From: Methanorbis furvi
GTDB lineage: Archaea; Halobacteriota; Methanomicrobia; Methanomicrobiales; Methanocorpusculaceae
NCBI RefSeq assembly: GCF_032714615.1
Contig: NZ_JAWDKA010000011.1
Coordinates: 1-43,152 of the forward strand
DNA length: 43,152 bases
Direction: 5' to 3'
In this document: positions 15,365-22,891 of the stretch, piece by piece
Position numbering within the stretch: the stretch's first letter is position 1
How the letters are laid out: every line of letters starts with the position of its first letter
Notes under the pieces: generated by a model
Seen by the model: the letters and a program-made list of their open reading frames with translations, nothing else
The model's database searches: none
What the model was told of the DNA's origin: nothing
Program-made: the position numbers and the translations under genes

Positions 15365-16246
15365 ATGAAAATGGATGAACGGGCATTAGATGCGGTCATA
15401 GTGATAATCCTCATTCTGGCTCTTTTCATTCCGGCAACAACACTTTTTTTCTTGGATGGAGGTGAGATAAAGGGATTTGAAACACCCAATAAATCATCAG
15501 AACTCAAGCTAAATCAACCGGTTACGATCGACGGACTGACAATAGAAATTATTTCAGAGAAAATAGAATCGATCGATGACGGAACAGAAATAATCCAGAT
15601 TGAATTCTGGCAATTGACGCCGCGTCAAATGATAATTCAGATAATCACATATCCAATGGCCTATATTCCGTTGTCGACAGGGAAACTATTATCTTACATT
15701 TATCTCGTGTCCGGCCTCGCCTTCGTCATTCTTTACTACAAAATCTCCGGGAAAAAACGCAGCCCTGACTCACGCCGCGAACAAATTTATCAGTATATTT
15801 GTAAAAATCCCGGCAAATCACTACAACAGATTGCTGACGCAATGCAGCTTTCACGCAGCAGTCTCAAATATCATCTGAACAGACTTCAGGACAGTGACGA
15901 GATTCACCAGAAAATGCATGGCGAGTATCCGCGTTACTTCCCAAGCCACAAAGGAATCTCTGACAAAGAAAAAGTTCTCCTCTCTCTCATATCCGAAGAA
16001 AAAGATCATCTGTTCTTTCAGGCACTCCTCAACAATTCCGGCATCACCAGAAAAAAACTTGCAGCAACTCTCGAAATTTCTGAAGCAACGGTGTCATGGC
16101 ACCTGAGCAGACTTGAAAATTACGAACTTTTCACCACAGAAAAAATCGGCAGAGAGTTGCATTACACGCTCACGCCGGAAACTGTTGCGGCATATCAAAA
16201 AATTATGTCGGAGGAGCTGACGGAACAGGATGCGGCGCAAACATGA
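15365..16246 (+). CDS. Membrane-tethered transcription regulator, twin of 14379-15263
   Basis: A 293-residue protein starting at ATG 15365; a TTG nine codons earlier is less likely. The design is the same as in the preceding gene: helix at about 9-29, extracytoplasmic segment, second hydrophobic region, then two winged-helix domains. From the last membrane helix onward the two proteins differ at only about 17 of 165 positions, and the DNA is similarly close. The extracytoplasmic segments share only DGGxIxGF and EIxQIExWQ at their edges and differ in between. The pattern fits duplication with a conserved DNA-binding half and a changing sensor, so both should bind the same operator. It is followed by a gene-free, repeat-rich kilobase. 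Confidence 0.82.
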   Translation: MKMDERALDAVIVIILILALFIPATTLFFLDGGEIKGFETPNKSSELKLNQPVTIDGLTIEIISEKIESIDDGTEIIQIEFWQLTPRQMIIQIITYPMAYIPLSTGKLLSYIYLVSGLAFVILYYKISGKKRSPDSRREQIYQYICKNPGKSLQQIADAMQLSRSSLKYHLNRLQDSDEIHQKMHGEYPRYFPSHKGISDKEKVLLSLISEEKDHLFFQALLNNSGITRKKLAATLEISEATVSWHLSRLENYELFTTEKIGRELHYTLTPETVAAYQKIMSEELTEQDAAQT

Positions 16247-16334
16247 GGGAGGGGCGGATGAAAAAAAATTCTGAAAAAAATTCTGATAGGATTTATGCGA
16301 TGCGGTGTCAAAAAAATTTAGTCTGTTTTTTTTC

Positions 16335-16864
16335 TGAAAAATGTTGATCGGATTAGTGGTGAGTGGGTTTTACTTGAAAAAATCAACCACAGATTCACAC
16401 AGATTCCAAATTTGCCAATCGCTGTTATCTTGCGTTCGGCCGGGACTCCGGCTAATCGCCTGCGTCCTTTTCGACCTCACTGGATAACAGCTGGCAAATT
16501 TTTTTCGGTTTTTTGTTGGAGTGGTGAGTGTAACTTTATCTCACCCAAGCTCTCACATTTTTTCCGAAAATGCAATCTGTGCGAATTTGTAATTGACTTT
16601 TCTCCAAACAAAGCCACATGTATCACTCAACAAAAAACCGAAAAAATTTGCCAGTCATTATCCAGTGAGGTCGAAAAGGACGCAGGCGATTGTCCACGTG
16701 CTACGCACGTGAGACGTCTCACGAGGTCATAGACCTCGTGGACATTAGCCGGAGTCCCGACCGAACGCAAGATAATGACGATTGGCAAATTTAGAATCTG
16801 TGTGAATCCGTGGCGGTTTTTTTCACGAGGCCACACTCACCACTTACCCGATCAACATTTTTCA
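16335..16864. repeat. Long imperfect inverted repeat, arms about 185 and 237 bp
   Basis: The left arm (16335-16518) and the reverse complement of the right arm (16628-16864) align along their length. Shared stretches include AATGTTGATCGG, GATTCACACAGATTC, AAATTTGCCAATCG, GGGACTCCGGCTAAT, GACCTCACTGGATAA and CGGTTTTTTGTTG. The centre of about 110 bases is unique. The right arm is longer because of a 52-bp insert at 16692-16743. The size and lack of coding suggest a non-autonomous mobile element or a pair of inserted copies in opposite orientation. Confidence 0.8.
16692..16743. mobile_element. 52-bp palindromic insert flanked by ATT direct repeats
   Basis: The left arm of the surrounding inverted repeat is uninterrupted at this site; the right arm carries 52 extra bases. 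The insert begins GTCCACG and ends CGTGGAC and contains three palindromes: CACGTGC-TAC-GCACGTG, GAGACGTCTC and CACGAGGTC-ATA-GACCTCGTG. ATT occurs on both sides (16689-16691 and 16744-16746) but once at the empty site. This fits insertion with a 3-bp duplication; slipped deletion from the left arm is the alternative. Confidence 0.6.
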
Positions 16865-16907
16865 TAATACAAAATATTCGTCGCCGCGTAACTCCTATCT
16901 AAAAATA

Positions 16908-17142
16908 TTTTCCTGAGAATTATTTTTCCTGAGAATTATTTTTCCTGAGAATTATTTTCCTGAGAATTATTTTTCCTGAGAATTATTTTTCCTGAGAATT
17001 ATTTTTTCTGAGAATTATTTTTCTGAGAATTATTTTTCTGAGAATTATTTTTCTGAGAATTATTTTTCTGAGAATTATTTTTCTGAGAATTATTTTTCTG
17101 AGAATTATTTTTCTGAGAATTATTTTTCTGAGAATTATTTTT
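16908..17142. repeat. Tandem array, 15 copies of a 15/16-bp unit
   Basis: CTGAGAATTA occurs 15 times in succession with T-rich linkers. The first half uses a 16-bp unit TTTTTCCTGAGAATTA with slight length changes; the second half is a strict 15-bp unit TTCTGAGAATTATTT. The two halves indicate two rounds of expansion. There are no spacers, so it is not CRISPR. It ends about 60 bases before the gene at 17204. Confidence 0.9.
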
Positions 17143-17203
17143 CACTCAGACCACCTGCCCGGCAAAAAAACCATCACCCATCCAGACCAACAGTATCTAC
17201 ATA

Positions 17204-17611
17204 ATGCCACTCTCCACACAAACCAAAGATCAGATCATCTCCCTCCTCGAAAATTATCAGACCGCCTACAACCACCACGACCCAAAAGCCCTCGCAGAAA
17301 CCCTCGCACAGGACATCATCATGTACGGCTGCCGGACTGAAGAGATAGTCGCAGGCAAAAACGCATTTCTTGCAATGATGGAGAAAAACTTCGCCAGATA
17401 CAAAACCGGCGGCATCCGTTTTGAAAATCCCGAAGTCAAAGGCGAAGGCGTCATCGCCTGGGTCTCTGCTGGCTGCATCCTTCAGAGCATCACCGGCAGC
17501 GGGGCAGTCCACGAAACACCCTCGCGGTTCACCGCAGTACTTCGGGGAACCGGCCATGCATGGGAGATCGTGCAGATTCACATGTCGATAGGATTCCCTT
17601 ACTGGGAATAA
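17204..17611 (+). CDS. SnoaL-like / NTF2-fold protein
   Basis: A 135-residue protein of the nuclear transport factor 2-like superfamily (SnoaL/DUF4440 type), a cone-shaped fold used for small-molecule binding or isomerase-type reactions. The N-terminal helix with YQTAYNHHDPKALAETLA, the following DIIMYG strand, the G-K-x-A-F helix and the closing RGTGHAWEIVQIHMS strand are typical. No cofactor motif or conserved catalytic pair can be identified with certainty. The start lacks a clear ribosome-binding site and may be leaderless. Its promoter region abuts the tandem array. The gene stands 76 bases before the MNT nucleotidyltransferase gene. Confidence 0.75.
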   Translation: MPLSTQTKDQIISLLENYQTAYNHHDPKALAETLAQDIIMYGCRTEEIVAGKNAFLAMMEKNFARYKTGGIRFENPEVKGEGVIAWVSAGCILQSITGSGAVHETPSRFTAVLRGTGHAWEIVQIHMSIGFPYWE

Positions 17612-17687
17612 CCATCCATTTTTAGAACCAAAACCAGCACCGCCAAAACACTCATTACCCACTCACACTAATTATAGCATAGAAGCA

Positions 17688-18017
17688 ATGCCGGACTATG
17701 CAAGCATCAAAGAGAGCGTCCTCAAAAAACTGGAGGAACATCTGCCACAGCTTCGCGAACGTTTCGGCATTGAAACAATCGGAGTCTTCGGCTCGGTAGC
17801 ACGGGGAGAAGACACGCCTGAGTCTGATATCGATATTCTCTACAAATTCTCCACCCAGACAGTACGCCTCGGGCAGCTCATGGGATTAAAAGACTACCTC
17901 GAAGAACTTCTTGGACGAAACGTCGACCTCATCGGCATCAACTGGATAGAACCAACCATCCGTCAAGGTATCGAAAACGAGATGATCCTCTATCAGGCAG
18001 AATCAACCGTGGTATGA
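17688..18017 (+). CDS. MNT-type minimal nucleotidyltransferase, no HEPN partner
   Basis: A 109-residue nucleotidyltransferase of the MntA/DNA polymerase beta superfamily. The motif GSVARG at 35-40 and S-D-I-D-I at 46-50 supply the helical-turn glycine-serine and the two metal-binding aspartates. In the usual HEPN-MNT toxin-antitoxin pair this protein AMPylates and silences an adjacent HEPN RNase. Here no HEPN gene is adjacent: upstream is the SnoaL-like gene and downstream the repeat block at 18073-18197 and a converging ATPase gene. It may be an orphan antitoxin, act with a distant HEPN protein, or have another target. A TATA-like AATTATAG lies just upstream. Confidence 0.88.
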   Translation: MPDYASIKESVLKKLEEHLPQLRERFGIETIGVFGSVARGEDTPESDIDILYKFSTQTVRLGQLMGLKDYLEELLGRNVDLIGINWIEPTIRQGIENEMILYQAESTVV

Positions 18018-18072
18018 AATACAAATACCTCTGAGAAATTTTATCTAAAAATACGTAACTTAGTAAATTCTT

Positions 18073-18197
18073 AAAAATCGCCATTGGCGATTTTTTATTC
18101 GCGCTATTCCGAGAAGCTGCGAAGCAGTGAGCACGACGGAACGGCGTGCGAAGCGGTGAGCAGGCCGCAGGCATGGGATTCGCGCTATTCGCGTTTC
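18073..18197 (+). repeat. Dispersed repeat family B, copy 1, interrupted
   Basis: Begins with the palindrome AAAAATCGCCATTGGCGATTTTT, then ATTCGCGCTATT and, after an interruption of 69 bases, ATTCGCGCTATT again and CGCGTTTC. Uninterrupted copies lie at 42811-42858 and 42927-42970, and a diverged one at 35245-35383. Confidence 0.8.
18109..18177 (-). mobile_element. 69-bp REP-like insert flanked by a 12-bp direct repeat
   Basis: The insert interrupts the family B repeat. ATTCGCGCTATT is present on both sides (18097-18108 and 18178-18189) but once in uninterrupted copies, as in a target-site duplication. It contains two related GCGAAGCRGTGAGCA segments and, on the minus strand, the CATGCC...GGCCTG...GCTTCGC block that also interrupts family A copies at 10220 and 37346. 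Confidence 0.55.
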
Positions 18198-18217
18198 GAA
18201 ACGTACCGAAGATCAGC

Positions 18218-19522
18218 CTACCAGCTGACCTCCATCACCGCTTTTTCCTCCTCCTTCAACGAAGTATCATTCTCCTTTGCCGCAAACGCATACTTCTCCA
18301 TAGGATTATACGAATCATACAAAGCGCACTTATCCAGCACATCCACAAACTCCCGCAGATACAAACGCGGCACCACATCAACCCGTCCGCCGAACCGTCC
18401 CGTCACCCGTTCGATCATCGCACGAATAAACCTGATCGAAACACGGCTCTTATCAACCTCAGAGTACGCCTCGGAATAGATCTCAATAACCCGCGTCGAA
18501 ACCTCCTCAAGCTTCTTCACATCAAACTTCGGCAGAACAATCTGCGTCTGCATCGGATTTGAGTACCCGTCATCTGCAATCATACCGATACGATCATACA
18601 ACGGCGGAAGAGATCTGATCCCTTTCGCACTATCAAACAAAGCCGGAGTTCCCGCAAACAGGAAAAAACAGTTCGGCAGCTCATTCCGGTCGATCATATC
18701 AACAATCTGCCGGAGATTAATGTAGCCCTTCTCCCGCTGCGGACGGGCAAACGCCTGAGCAGTCTCCACCTCATCAAACGTCACGAGGAGCCCGGAGTAT
18801 CCTGCCTGCACAATAACATGCACCAGCCCATTCAGAAACGCCAGAGCATCACCCTCCGTAACCGTTCCCTTCAGACCAGCCTGCGACTTAAACGTGCGGC
18901 CAACAGTCTGCTCTCCCGCAATCCAGCCGACCGCAGACTGAGCCGTTGCAAAATCTCCCGTATTGTTCGCCTGATAATACGTCCGAAGAGCAGCCGCAAG
19001 ACCGGAATTAATTCCGCTCACCCGCAGAAGCACCGACTCAATCTCTTTTGCCGTCTGAGCCGCAAGAGCAGGATCATCCTCGCGAATGCCCGTGCTAATA
19101 AGCCGGTCCTCGATTCCGTAAATCCAGGTATCGATGATACTCTTCAGCGCATGATCCTCGGTCTGCGTTGTGAGACCTGAACAGATCTTCGCATACACTG
19201 CCTGCAGTTTGTGAAGAGGCGTGTCAGGAGAAATCACCACATGACTCGTCACAAACTTTGACGCAAGACCAATCTCCTGCGCCCGCGAGATCAAAAATGT
19301 CTTGCCTGACCCGTACTCGCCGCGGACAAACTTACAGTCAGCATGACCCGTCCCGACAAACGCCAGCTGCGAAGAGATAACCTTCTCCTCGGTCGAAAGC
19401 CCGACCGCGAGCCTGCCAAGACCAGACTCAGGCACTGTTCCGCGACGGAGAGCATTAATAATTCCAACACTTTCGAGCCTGTGTTCATCACGCCCGAACC
19501 CGTTACTCTCCGGTATAGCCAT
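18218..19522 (-). CDS. BrxD-like P-loop ATPase (DUF2791 family)
   Basis: A 434-residue ATPase starting at ATG 19522, chosen because GGGGAG stands 6 bases ahead; the start lies inside the end of the TPR gene (20-base overlap), so translation is coupled. Walker A is GEYGSGKT at 68-75 and Walker B LLVTFDE at 245-251; a sensor-like strand FFLFAGTPALF follows at 286-296. The segment DTPLHKLQAVY after the second strand is typical of DUF2791, the family that includes BrxD of BREX phage-defence systems. No other BREX gene (pglZ, brxC, methylase, helicase) is near, so this is not a BREX locus. Its constant partner here is the TPR-winged-helix protein. Role unknown: defence, stress response or regulation. 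Confidence 0.75.
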   Translation of the reverse strand: MAIPESNGFGRDEHRLESVGIINALRRGTVPESGLGRLAVGLSTEEKVISSQLAFVGTGHADCKFVRGEYGSGKTFLISRAQEIGLASKFVTSHVVISPDTPLHKLQAVYAKICSGLTTQTEDHALKSIIDTWIYGIEDRLISTGIREDDPALAAQTAKEIESVLLRVSGINSGLAAALRTYYQANNTGDFATAQSAVGWIAGEQTVGRTFKSQAGLKGTVTEGDALAFLNGLVHVIVQAGYSGLLVTFDEVETAQAFARPQREKGYINLRQIVDMIDRNELPNCFFLFAGTPALFDSAKGIRSLPPLYDRIGMIADDGYSNPMQTQIVLPKFDVKKLEEVSTRVIEIYSEAYSEVDKSRVSIRFIRAMIERVTGRFGGRVDVVPRLYLREFVDVLDKCALYDSYNPMEKYAFAAKENDTSLKEEEKAVMEVSW

Positions 19523-21347
19523 AAATCTCCCCGCGGTCACCGACGCCGCGTTTCTCAAGAATCTTCACACCCTTCTCTGACGCCTTCGTCAAAATTCCGT
19601 TCACAATACCGGTAACCCGTCGCGTCCCAAGCACTGAGCGGAGGTCCATCTCGGTCGCCTCGCGGTGCTCACGCAGGAATGCAATCACCTGTTGTTCACG
19701 CTCGTCAAGATCCAGAAGATTTGCCGCAGGTTCAGGTTCGGAAACATCAGCCGCATCAACAAGCCAGGAGTTCTTCTCCAAAAGAGCAGGCCGCTCGGCA
19801 AGCGCCCGGCCTTTCGCCTGAGAGAGCAGCTGCATAAAATCCTCGACCTTAATCACCGCAGGATAACAGGGCATCACATCAAGACCCAGGAGGCAGTGCC
19901 ACTTGCACTCCTCGTAGTCCTGCCGCTCAAGAGCGTCGCCTGCTGCATAAAGAAGACCGACCGCCAGCATCTCGCGACCGTTCGAGGAAAGTTTCTCCAG
20001 AACCGAAGTCAGGCGGGTAAGTACCTGCTCCATGACTTTGGGGATCCGGTACATCGCCTCTTTGCCGTTCAGAACTTCACCTGCGACCAGTTCCACATCA
20101 GACGCACGGGTAACGTTCGTCAGAATGTAACGGATGACCGTCTCGCACTCGCGGTCCTCACCGAGACGTTTGAGAAAACCTGCGTAGGAAATACCGCCGT
20201 GAATATAATCCGCACGATACGCCCGGTAGTACCAGTCGCGGGCCTGCGTGCAGGCACGGGCATCCTCATACGCTGCGCCAATCTGCGTCAAGCAGACGGC
20301 GGTCGGGTATGAGGAGAGAAGCACGCTGATAATTCCTGCGACCTCTTCTTTGGTCCGCACCGCATCAAGGAACACCTTGAACCGGTTGATGACCAGCTCC
20401 TGCATCGCAGGATCCGCAACCTCGGAATCTTTTCCGCACTGTTCTGCAATCAGCTGCCGGTAAATCGTGTTCGCTTCATCAGCGTGATTGGTTCGTGCGG
20501 CAAGTTCTGCTTCAAGCAGCCGGTAGACAGGATCTGATCTGCTCTTGACCAGAATGCCCAGTTCATAGCGTGCTGCATCATAATGCCCGAGCAGTTTTTC
20601 AAGCAGCACAAATGAGAATCGAATCTGGGCAACGTCGTCGTCCTCCAGTTGTTCCTCTTCAAAGCTGTCAAGAGCAGACCGATAGGCACTCTCCGCAGCT
20701 TCGGGGTCAAGGGCCGACAATGCTTCAAGATCAAGACGGAGGTAGACGACTTCACGCACGGTGTTCCAGCCGCGAAGGGCAACACTCATCGCTTTCTGAT
20801 ACTCTTTTGCGGCAAGCAGCGCCTCGACATACTCAGGCGAAAACTCGTCTTCGCCAAAGTTCTGCACATGAAGGGCCGCCGCTTCTTCAGGCTCGCCGAC
20901 TTCGGTGAGGGTTTTCATCAGCAGTCTGATGTCGGCAGGATCAGAGCCGAACCGGACCAGAGAGCGGAGCGACGGAATGGCACCGCGAAGATCGTTTCTT
21001 GCAAGAAGCAGGCGGGCATAGCTTCGGAGAGCCGGACGATTCTCAGGGTCAAGGATCAGTGCGGTCGCATACTCGGAGACCGCATGTTCATCACCGGTTT
21101 TTTCCATGACGTCAGCGAGATAGCTGTGCAGGTAGGAGGAGGCCGGCATTCCCTGTATGAGGTCGCGGAGCAGATACCCTGCGGTGTCGTACTGGCCGGT
21201 TTCCGTGTAACTGCGTGCGGCAAGAAGCAGAAGAGCGGGGTCGCTCGTGCCGGAGACCAGGGTGATGACGTCGGCAAATTTTCCGGCGTTGAAGAGTTTC
21301 ATCGCATCGTCGAGTGCGGGTGTCGGGCTGGAGGGGTCAGGGGTCAT
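19503..21347 (-). CDS. TPR protein with C-terminal winged-helix-like domain
   Basis: A 614-residue soluble protein. Residues about 10-520 are helical repeats of tetratricopeptide type (for example AxxxRSYTETGQYDTAGYLL, an ILDPENRPAL boundary and further YxxALxxP-like units). The last 70 residues (about 545-614) look like a winged helix: LDEREQQVIAFLREH, then a helix pair with GTRRVTGIVNGIL and a wing ending in YGYTGE. It starts 6 bases after the DJ-1/PfpI gene stop and overlaps the ATPase gene by 20 bases. The TPR part probably binds a partner, most simply the ATPase encoded next, and the winged helix may bind nucleic acid. No ribosome-binding site is evident before the ATG, which fits reinitiation from the upstream gene. 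Confidence 0.72.
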   Translation of the reverse strand: MTPDPSSPTPALDDAMKLFNAGKFADVITLVSGTSDPALLLLAARSYTETGQYDTAGYLLRDLIQGMPASSYLHSYLADVMEKTGDEHAVSEYATALILDPENRPALRSYARLLLARNDLRGAIPSLRSLVRFGSDPADIRLLMKTLTEVGEPEEAAALHVQNFGEDEFSPEYVEALLAAKEYQKAMSVALRGWNTVREVVYLRLDLEALSALDPEAAESAYRSALDSFEEEQLEDDDVAQIRFSFVLLEKLLGHYDAARYELGILVKSRSDPVYRLLEAELAARTNHADEANTIYRQLIAEQCGKDSEVADPAMQELVINRFKVFLDAVRTKEEVAGIISVLLSSYPTAVCLTQIGAAYEDARACTQARDWYYRAYRADYIHGGISYAGFLKRLGEDRECETVIRYILTNVTRASDVELVAGEVLNGKEAMYRIPKVMEQVLTRLTSVLEKLSSNGREMLAVGLLYAAGDALERQDYEECKWHCLLGLDVMPCYPAVIKVEDFMQLLSQAKGRALAERPALLEKNSWLVDAADVSEPEPAANLLDLDEREQQVIAFLREHREATEMDLRSVLGTRRVTGIVNGILTKASEKGVKILEKRGVGDRGEIYGYTGE

Positions 21348-21353
21348 GAGGGG

Positions 21354-21863
21354 TTATAGATTTGCAACTACTGCTTCTGCAAATGCTTTGGAGTCCTGCG
21401 GCATTCGTGCAGTGATTACTTTGCCGGAGATGACAACTGGTTCGTTGACGATGACTGCTTTGTCAAGTTCCATTACGCGGCGGGATGCAGGCGTGTCAAG
21501 GATGGTTGCGTTCTTTCCGGCAAGAAGTCCGGCTTCGGCGATGATGGCGGGTGCAAGGCAGATTCCTGCGGTGACTTTTCCGGCATTGCCGAGTTTATTG
21601 ACGATATCGATCAGCTTTTCGCATCTCCAGAGATAGTCCTGACACCCGATGCCGCCGACGATGACGATTCCATCATAGTCAGCGATATTTACGTCGTCAA
21701 AGGACAGGTCGGTCTCGACGATTTCGCCGTGCATGCCGTAACAGGTTCCTTTTATGGTTGATGCGGTAACGCAGGCAATTCCTTTCTCCTCGAAGAGGGA
21801 TTTCGGAACGGTGTATTCCTGATCCAGAAACCGGTCCGGAGCTATTGCGAAAAGAATTTTCAT
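21354..21863 (-). CDS. DJ-1/PfpI family protein
   Basis: A 169-residue class I glutamine amidotransferase-like protein. The nucleophile elbow AGICLAP places the reactive Cys at 102. A conserved acidic residue (E16, in the DQEYTVP segment) is in the place of the DJ-1 Glu 18 that lowers the Cys pKa. The GGIGCQDYLWR segment replaces the usual GGxGPDxLR. Family members act as chaperone-like glyoxalases, proteases or stress proteins; this one cannot be placed more precisely. It is the first gene of the three-gene unit with the TPR protein and the BrxD-like ATPase, which may point to a stress-related role for the unit. Confidence 0.85.
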   Translation of the reverse strand: MKILFAIAPDRFLDQEYTVPKSLFEEKGIACVTASTIKGTCYGMHGEIVETDLSFDDVNIADYDGIVIVGGIGCQDYLWRCEKLIDIVNKLGNAGKVTAGICLAPAIIAEAGLLAGKNATILDTPASRRVMELDKAVIVNEPVVISGKVITARMPQDSKAFAEAVVANL

Positions 21864-22252
21864 GTGTATTTAATATGGTTTTCCCGAGAGATTAAGGGTT
21901 TGGTACTTGCTCAGTTCAGAAACAAAATTCAGTCAGTAATCTGATAGAACGGGATGGTTTTCATCACCAGAATATGGCACTATGATTTTTTGAAACACGA
22001 ACCACACGAAAAAAACGCGAAAAATTTAACTCACCAAATAGTACGAAAAACACGAAATACAAATTACAACACGGAAGTTACTGCTGATATGAAAACACTC
22101 GGGCACTCATTTTTCACAATGCATCCATAGATTTCGTGTTTTTCGTACTATTTGGTGAGTTAAATTTTTCGCGTTTTTTCGTGTGGTTCGTGTTCCAAAA
22201 TACTCGCGTCGCGTAACTCCACTCTAAAAAATTCTCAATATTCAAAAAAAAA
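21864..22252. other. Gene-free region dominated by a near-perfect inverted repeat
   Basis: These 389 bases hold the short promoter region of the DJ-1 unit (TATA-like TTTAATATGG read on the plus strand near 21870), the 201-bp inverted repeat at 21994-22194 and a CGCGTAACTCC motif near 22209 that recurs at 16.9 and 35.2 kb. No gene is seen. Confidence 0.6.
21994..22194. repeat. Inverted repeat with 64/65-bp arms, family C
   Basis: The left arm (21994-22058) and the reverse complement of the right arm (22131-22194) are identical except for one base in an A-run. The arms consist of CACGAA-type words (AACACGAACCACACGAAA and TACGAAAAACACGAAA). The 72-base loop is unique. A shorter relative with CACGAAAATCACGAAAT lies near 6511-6528. 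Confidence 0.85.
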
Positions 22253-22891
22253 TTATTCTTTACGGGCCGGAGCGTTCAGCTCCTTCCAGCCGGTTGCAAA
22301 CCGCTGAATTGCCGTGATGTGGCCAAGCACACCAAAGATCAGCAGCAGCCAGCCGAGCGCCGGAAGCCCGAAGAGCAGCGGGGCAGGATACAAAACCTCA
22401 ACCACGCCAAACACCAAGATCAGCACCAGCCGGTCAGCCCGTCCGAGAATGCCGCCGTAGTTACGTTTGAGGCCGACAGCCTGCGCCTGAGTTCCAAGAT
22501 ACGAAGACATCAGAACGCCGGTAAGCGCAAAGACTCCGATCGCCCAGGCGGGTACCGGGCTCGTCCAGGTAACCGTCCCCCAGGCAAAAATTCCGGTAAT
22601 GATGAAAATATCTGCATACCGGTCGAACACATGATCCAGATAATCGCCCGCGGGACTCGCAATGCCGGTAAGCCGTGCAACAGCCCCGTCAATTGCGTCA
22701 AAGAACGCACTCACAAACACGAGAACTACGCCAAGAAGGGTCTCACCGATACCAAACGCAATGCCTGCGGCAGCTGCTGCGATAAGAGCAAGCACAGTAC
22801 AGGCGTTTGGCGTCAGATGCAGAAACACCATTGCTTTTGCAAACGGCGTAATAATAAATGCAACCTTGGGGCGGAATGAATCAAGTGTCAT
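22253..22891 (-). CDS. CDP-alcohol phosphatidyltransferase (archaetidylinositol phosphate synthase-like)
   Basis: A 212-residue membrane enzyme with about six helices. The CDP-alcohol phosphotransferase signature DAIDGAVAR...G...DYLDHVFDR carries the metal-binding aspartates (about residues 65-95). Enzymes of this family join CDP-archaeol or CDP-diacylglycerol to an alcohol. The compact length and P-loop-neighbour context resemble the archaeal archaetidylinositol phosphate synthase group, but glycerol phosphate or serine as acceptor cannot be excluded. The start overlaps the AK6-like gene stop by 4 bases (ATGA), making it the last gene of the pyrG-guaA-argD-hisC-AK6 run. Confidence 0.82.
   Translation of the reverse strand: MTLDSFRPKVAFIITPFAKAMVFLHLTPNACTVLALIAAAAAGIAFGIGETLLGVVLVFVSAFFDAIDGAVARLTGIASPAGDYLDHVFDRYADIFIITGIFAWGTVTWTSPVPAWAIGVFALTGVLMSSYLGTQAQAVGLKRNYGGILGRADRLVLILVFGVVEVLYPAPLLFGLPALGWLLLIFGVLGHITAIQRFATGWKELNAPARKE

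Larger units (their letters stand above)
16247..17203. other. Gene-free region with large inverted repeat and tandem array
   Basis: These 957 bases hold no credible gene. They contain an imperfect inverted repeat of about 530 bp (16335-16864) with a nested insert, then a CGCGTAACTCC motif also present at 22.2 and 35.2 kb, then the tandem array at 16908-17142. Open frames here lie within the inverted repeat and mirror each other. Confidence 0.7.

Noticed and set aside
16412-16836. Open frames inside the long inverted repeat
   Set aside because: They mirror each other on opposite strands because of the repeat, have no domains and lack start signals.
16908-17142. Tandem array as a CRISPR array
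   Set aside because: Units follow one another without unique spacers, the unit is only 15-16 bp and no cas gene is present.
18218-21347. A complete BREX system around the DUF2791 ATPase
   Set aside because: No pglZ, brxC-like ATPase, methylase or helicase is encoded nearby; only the ATPase family is shared.
22319-22879. 186-residue plus-strand frame opposite the CDP-alcohol phosphatidyltransferase gene
   Set aside because: It is antisense to a gene with intact catalytic motifs and is low-complexity, charged sequence typical of a shadow frame.
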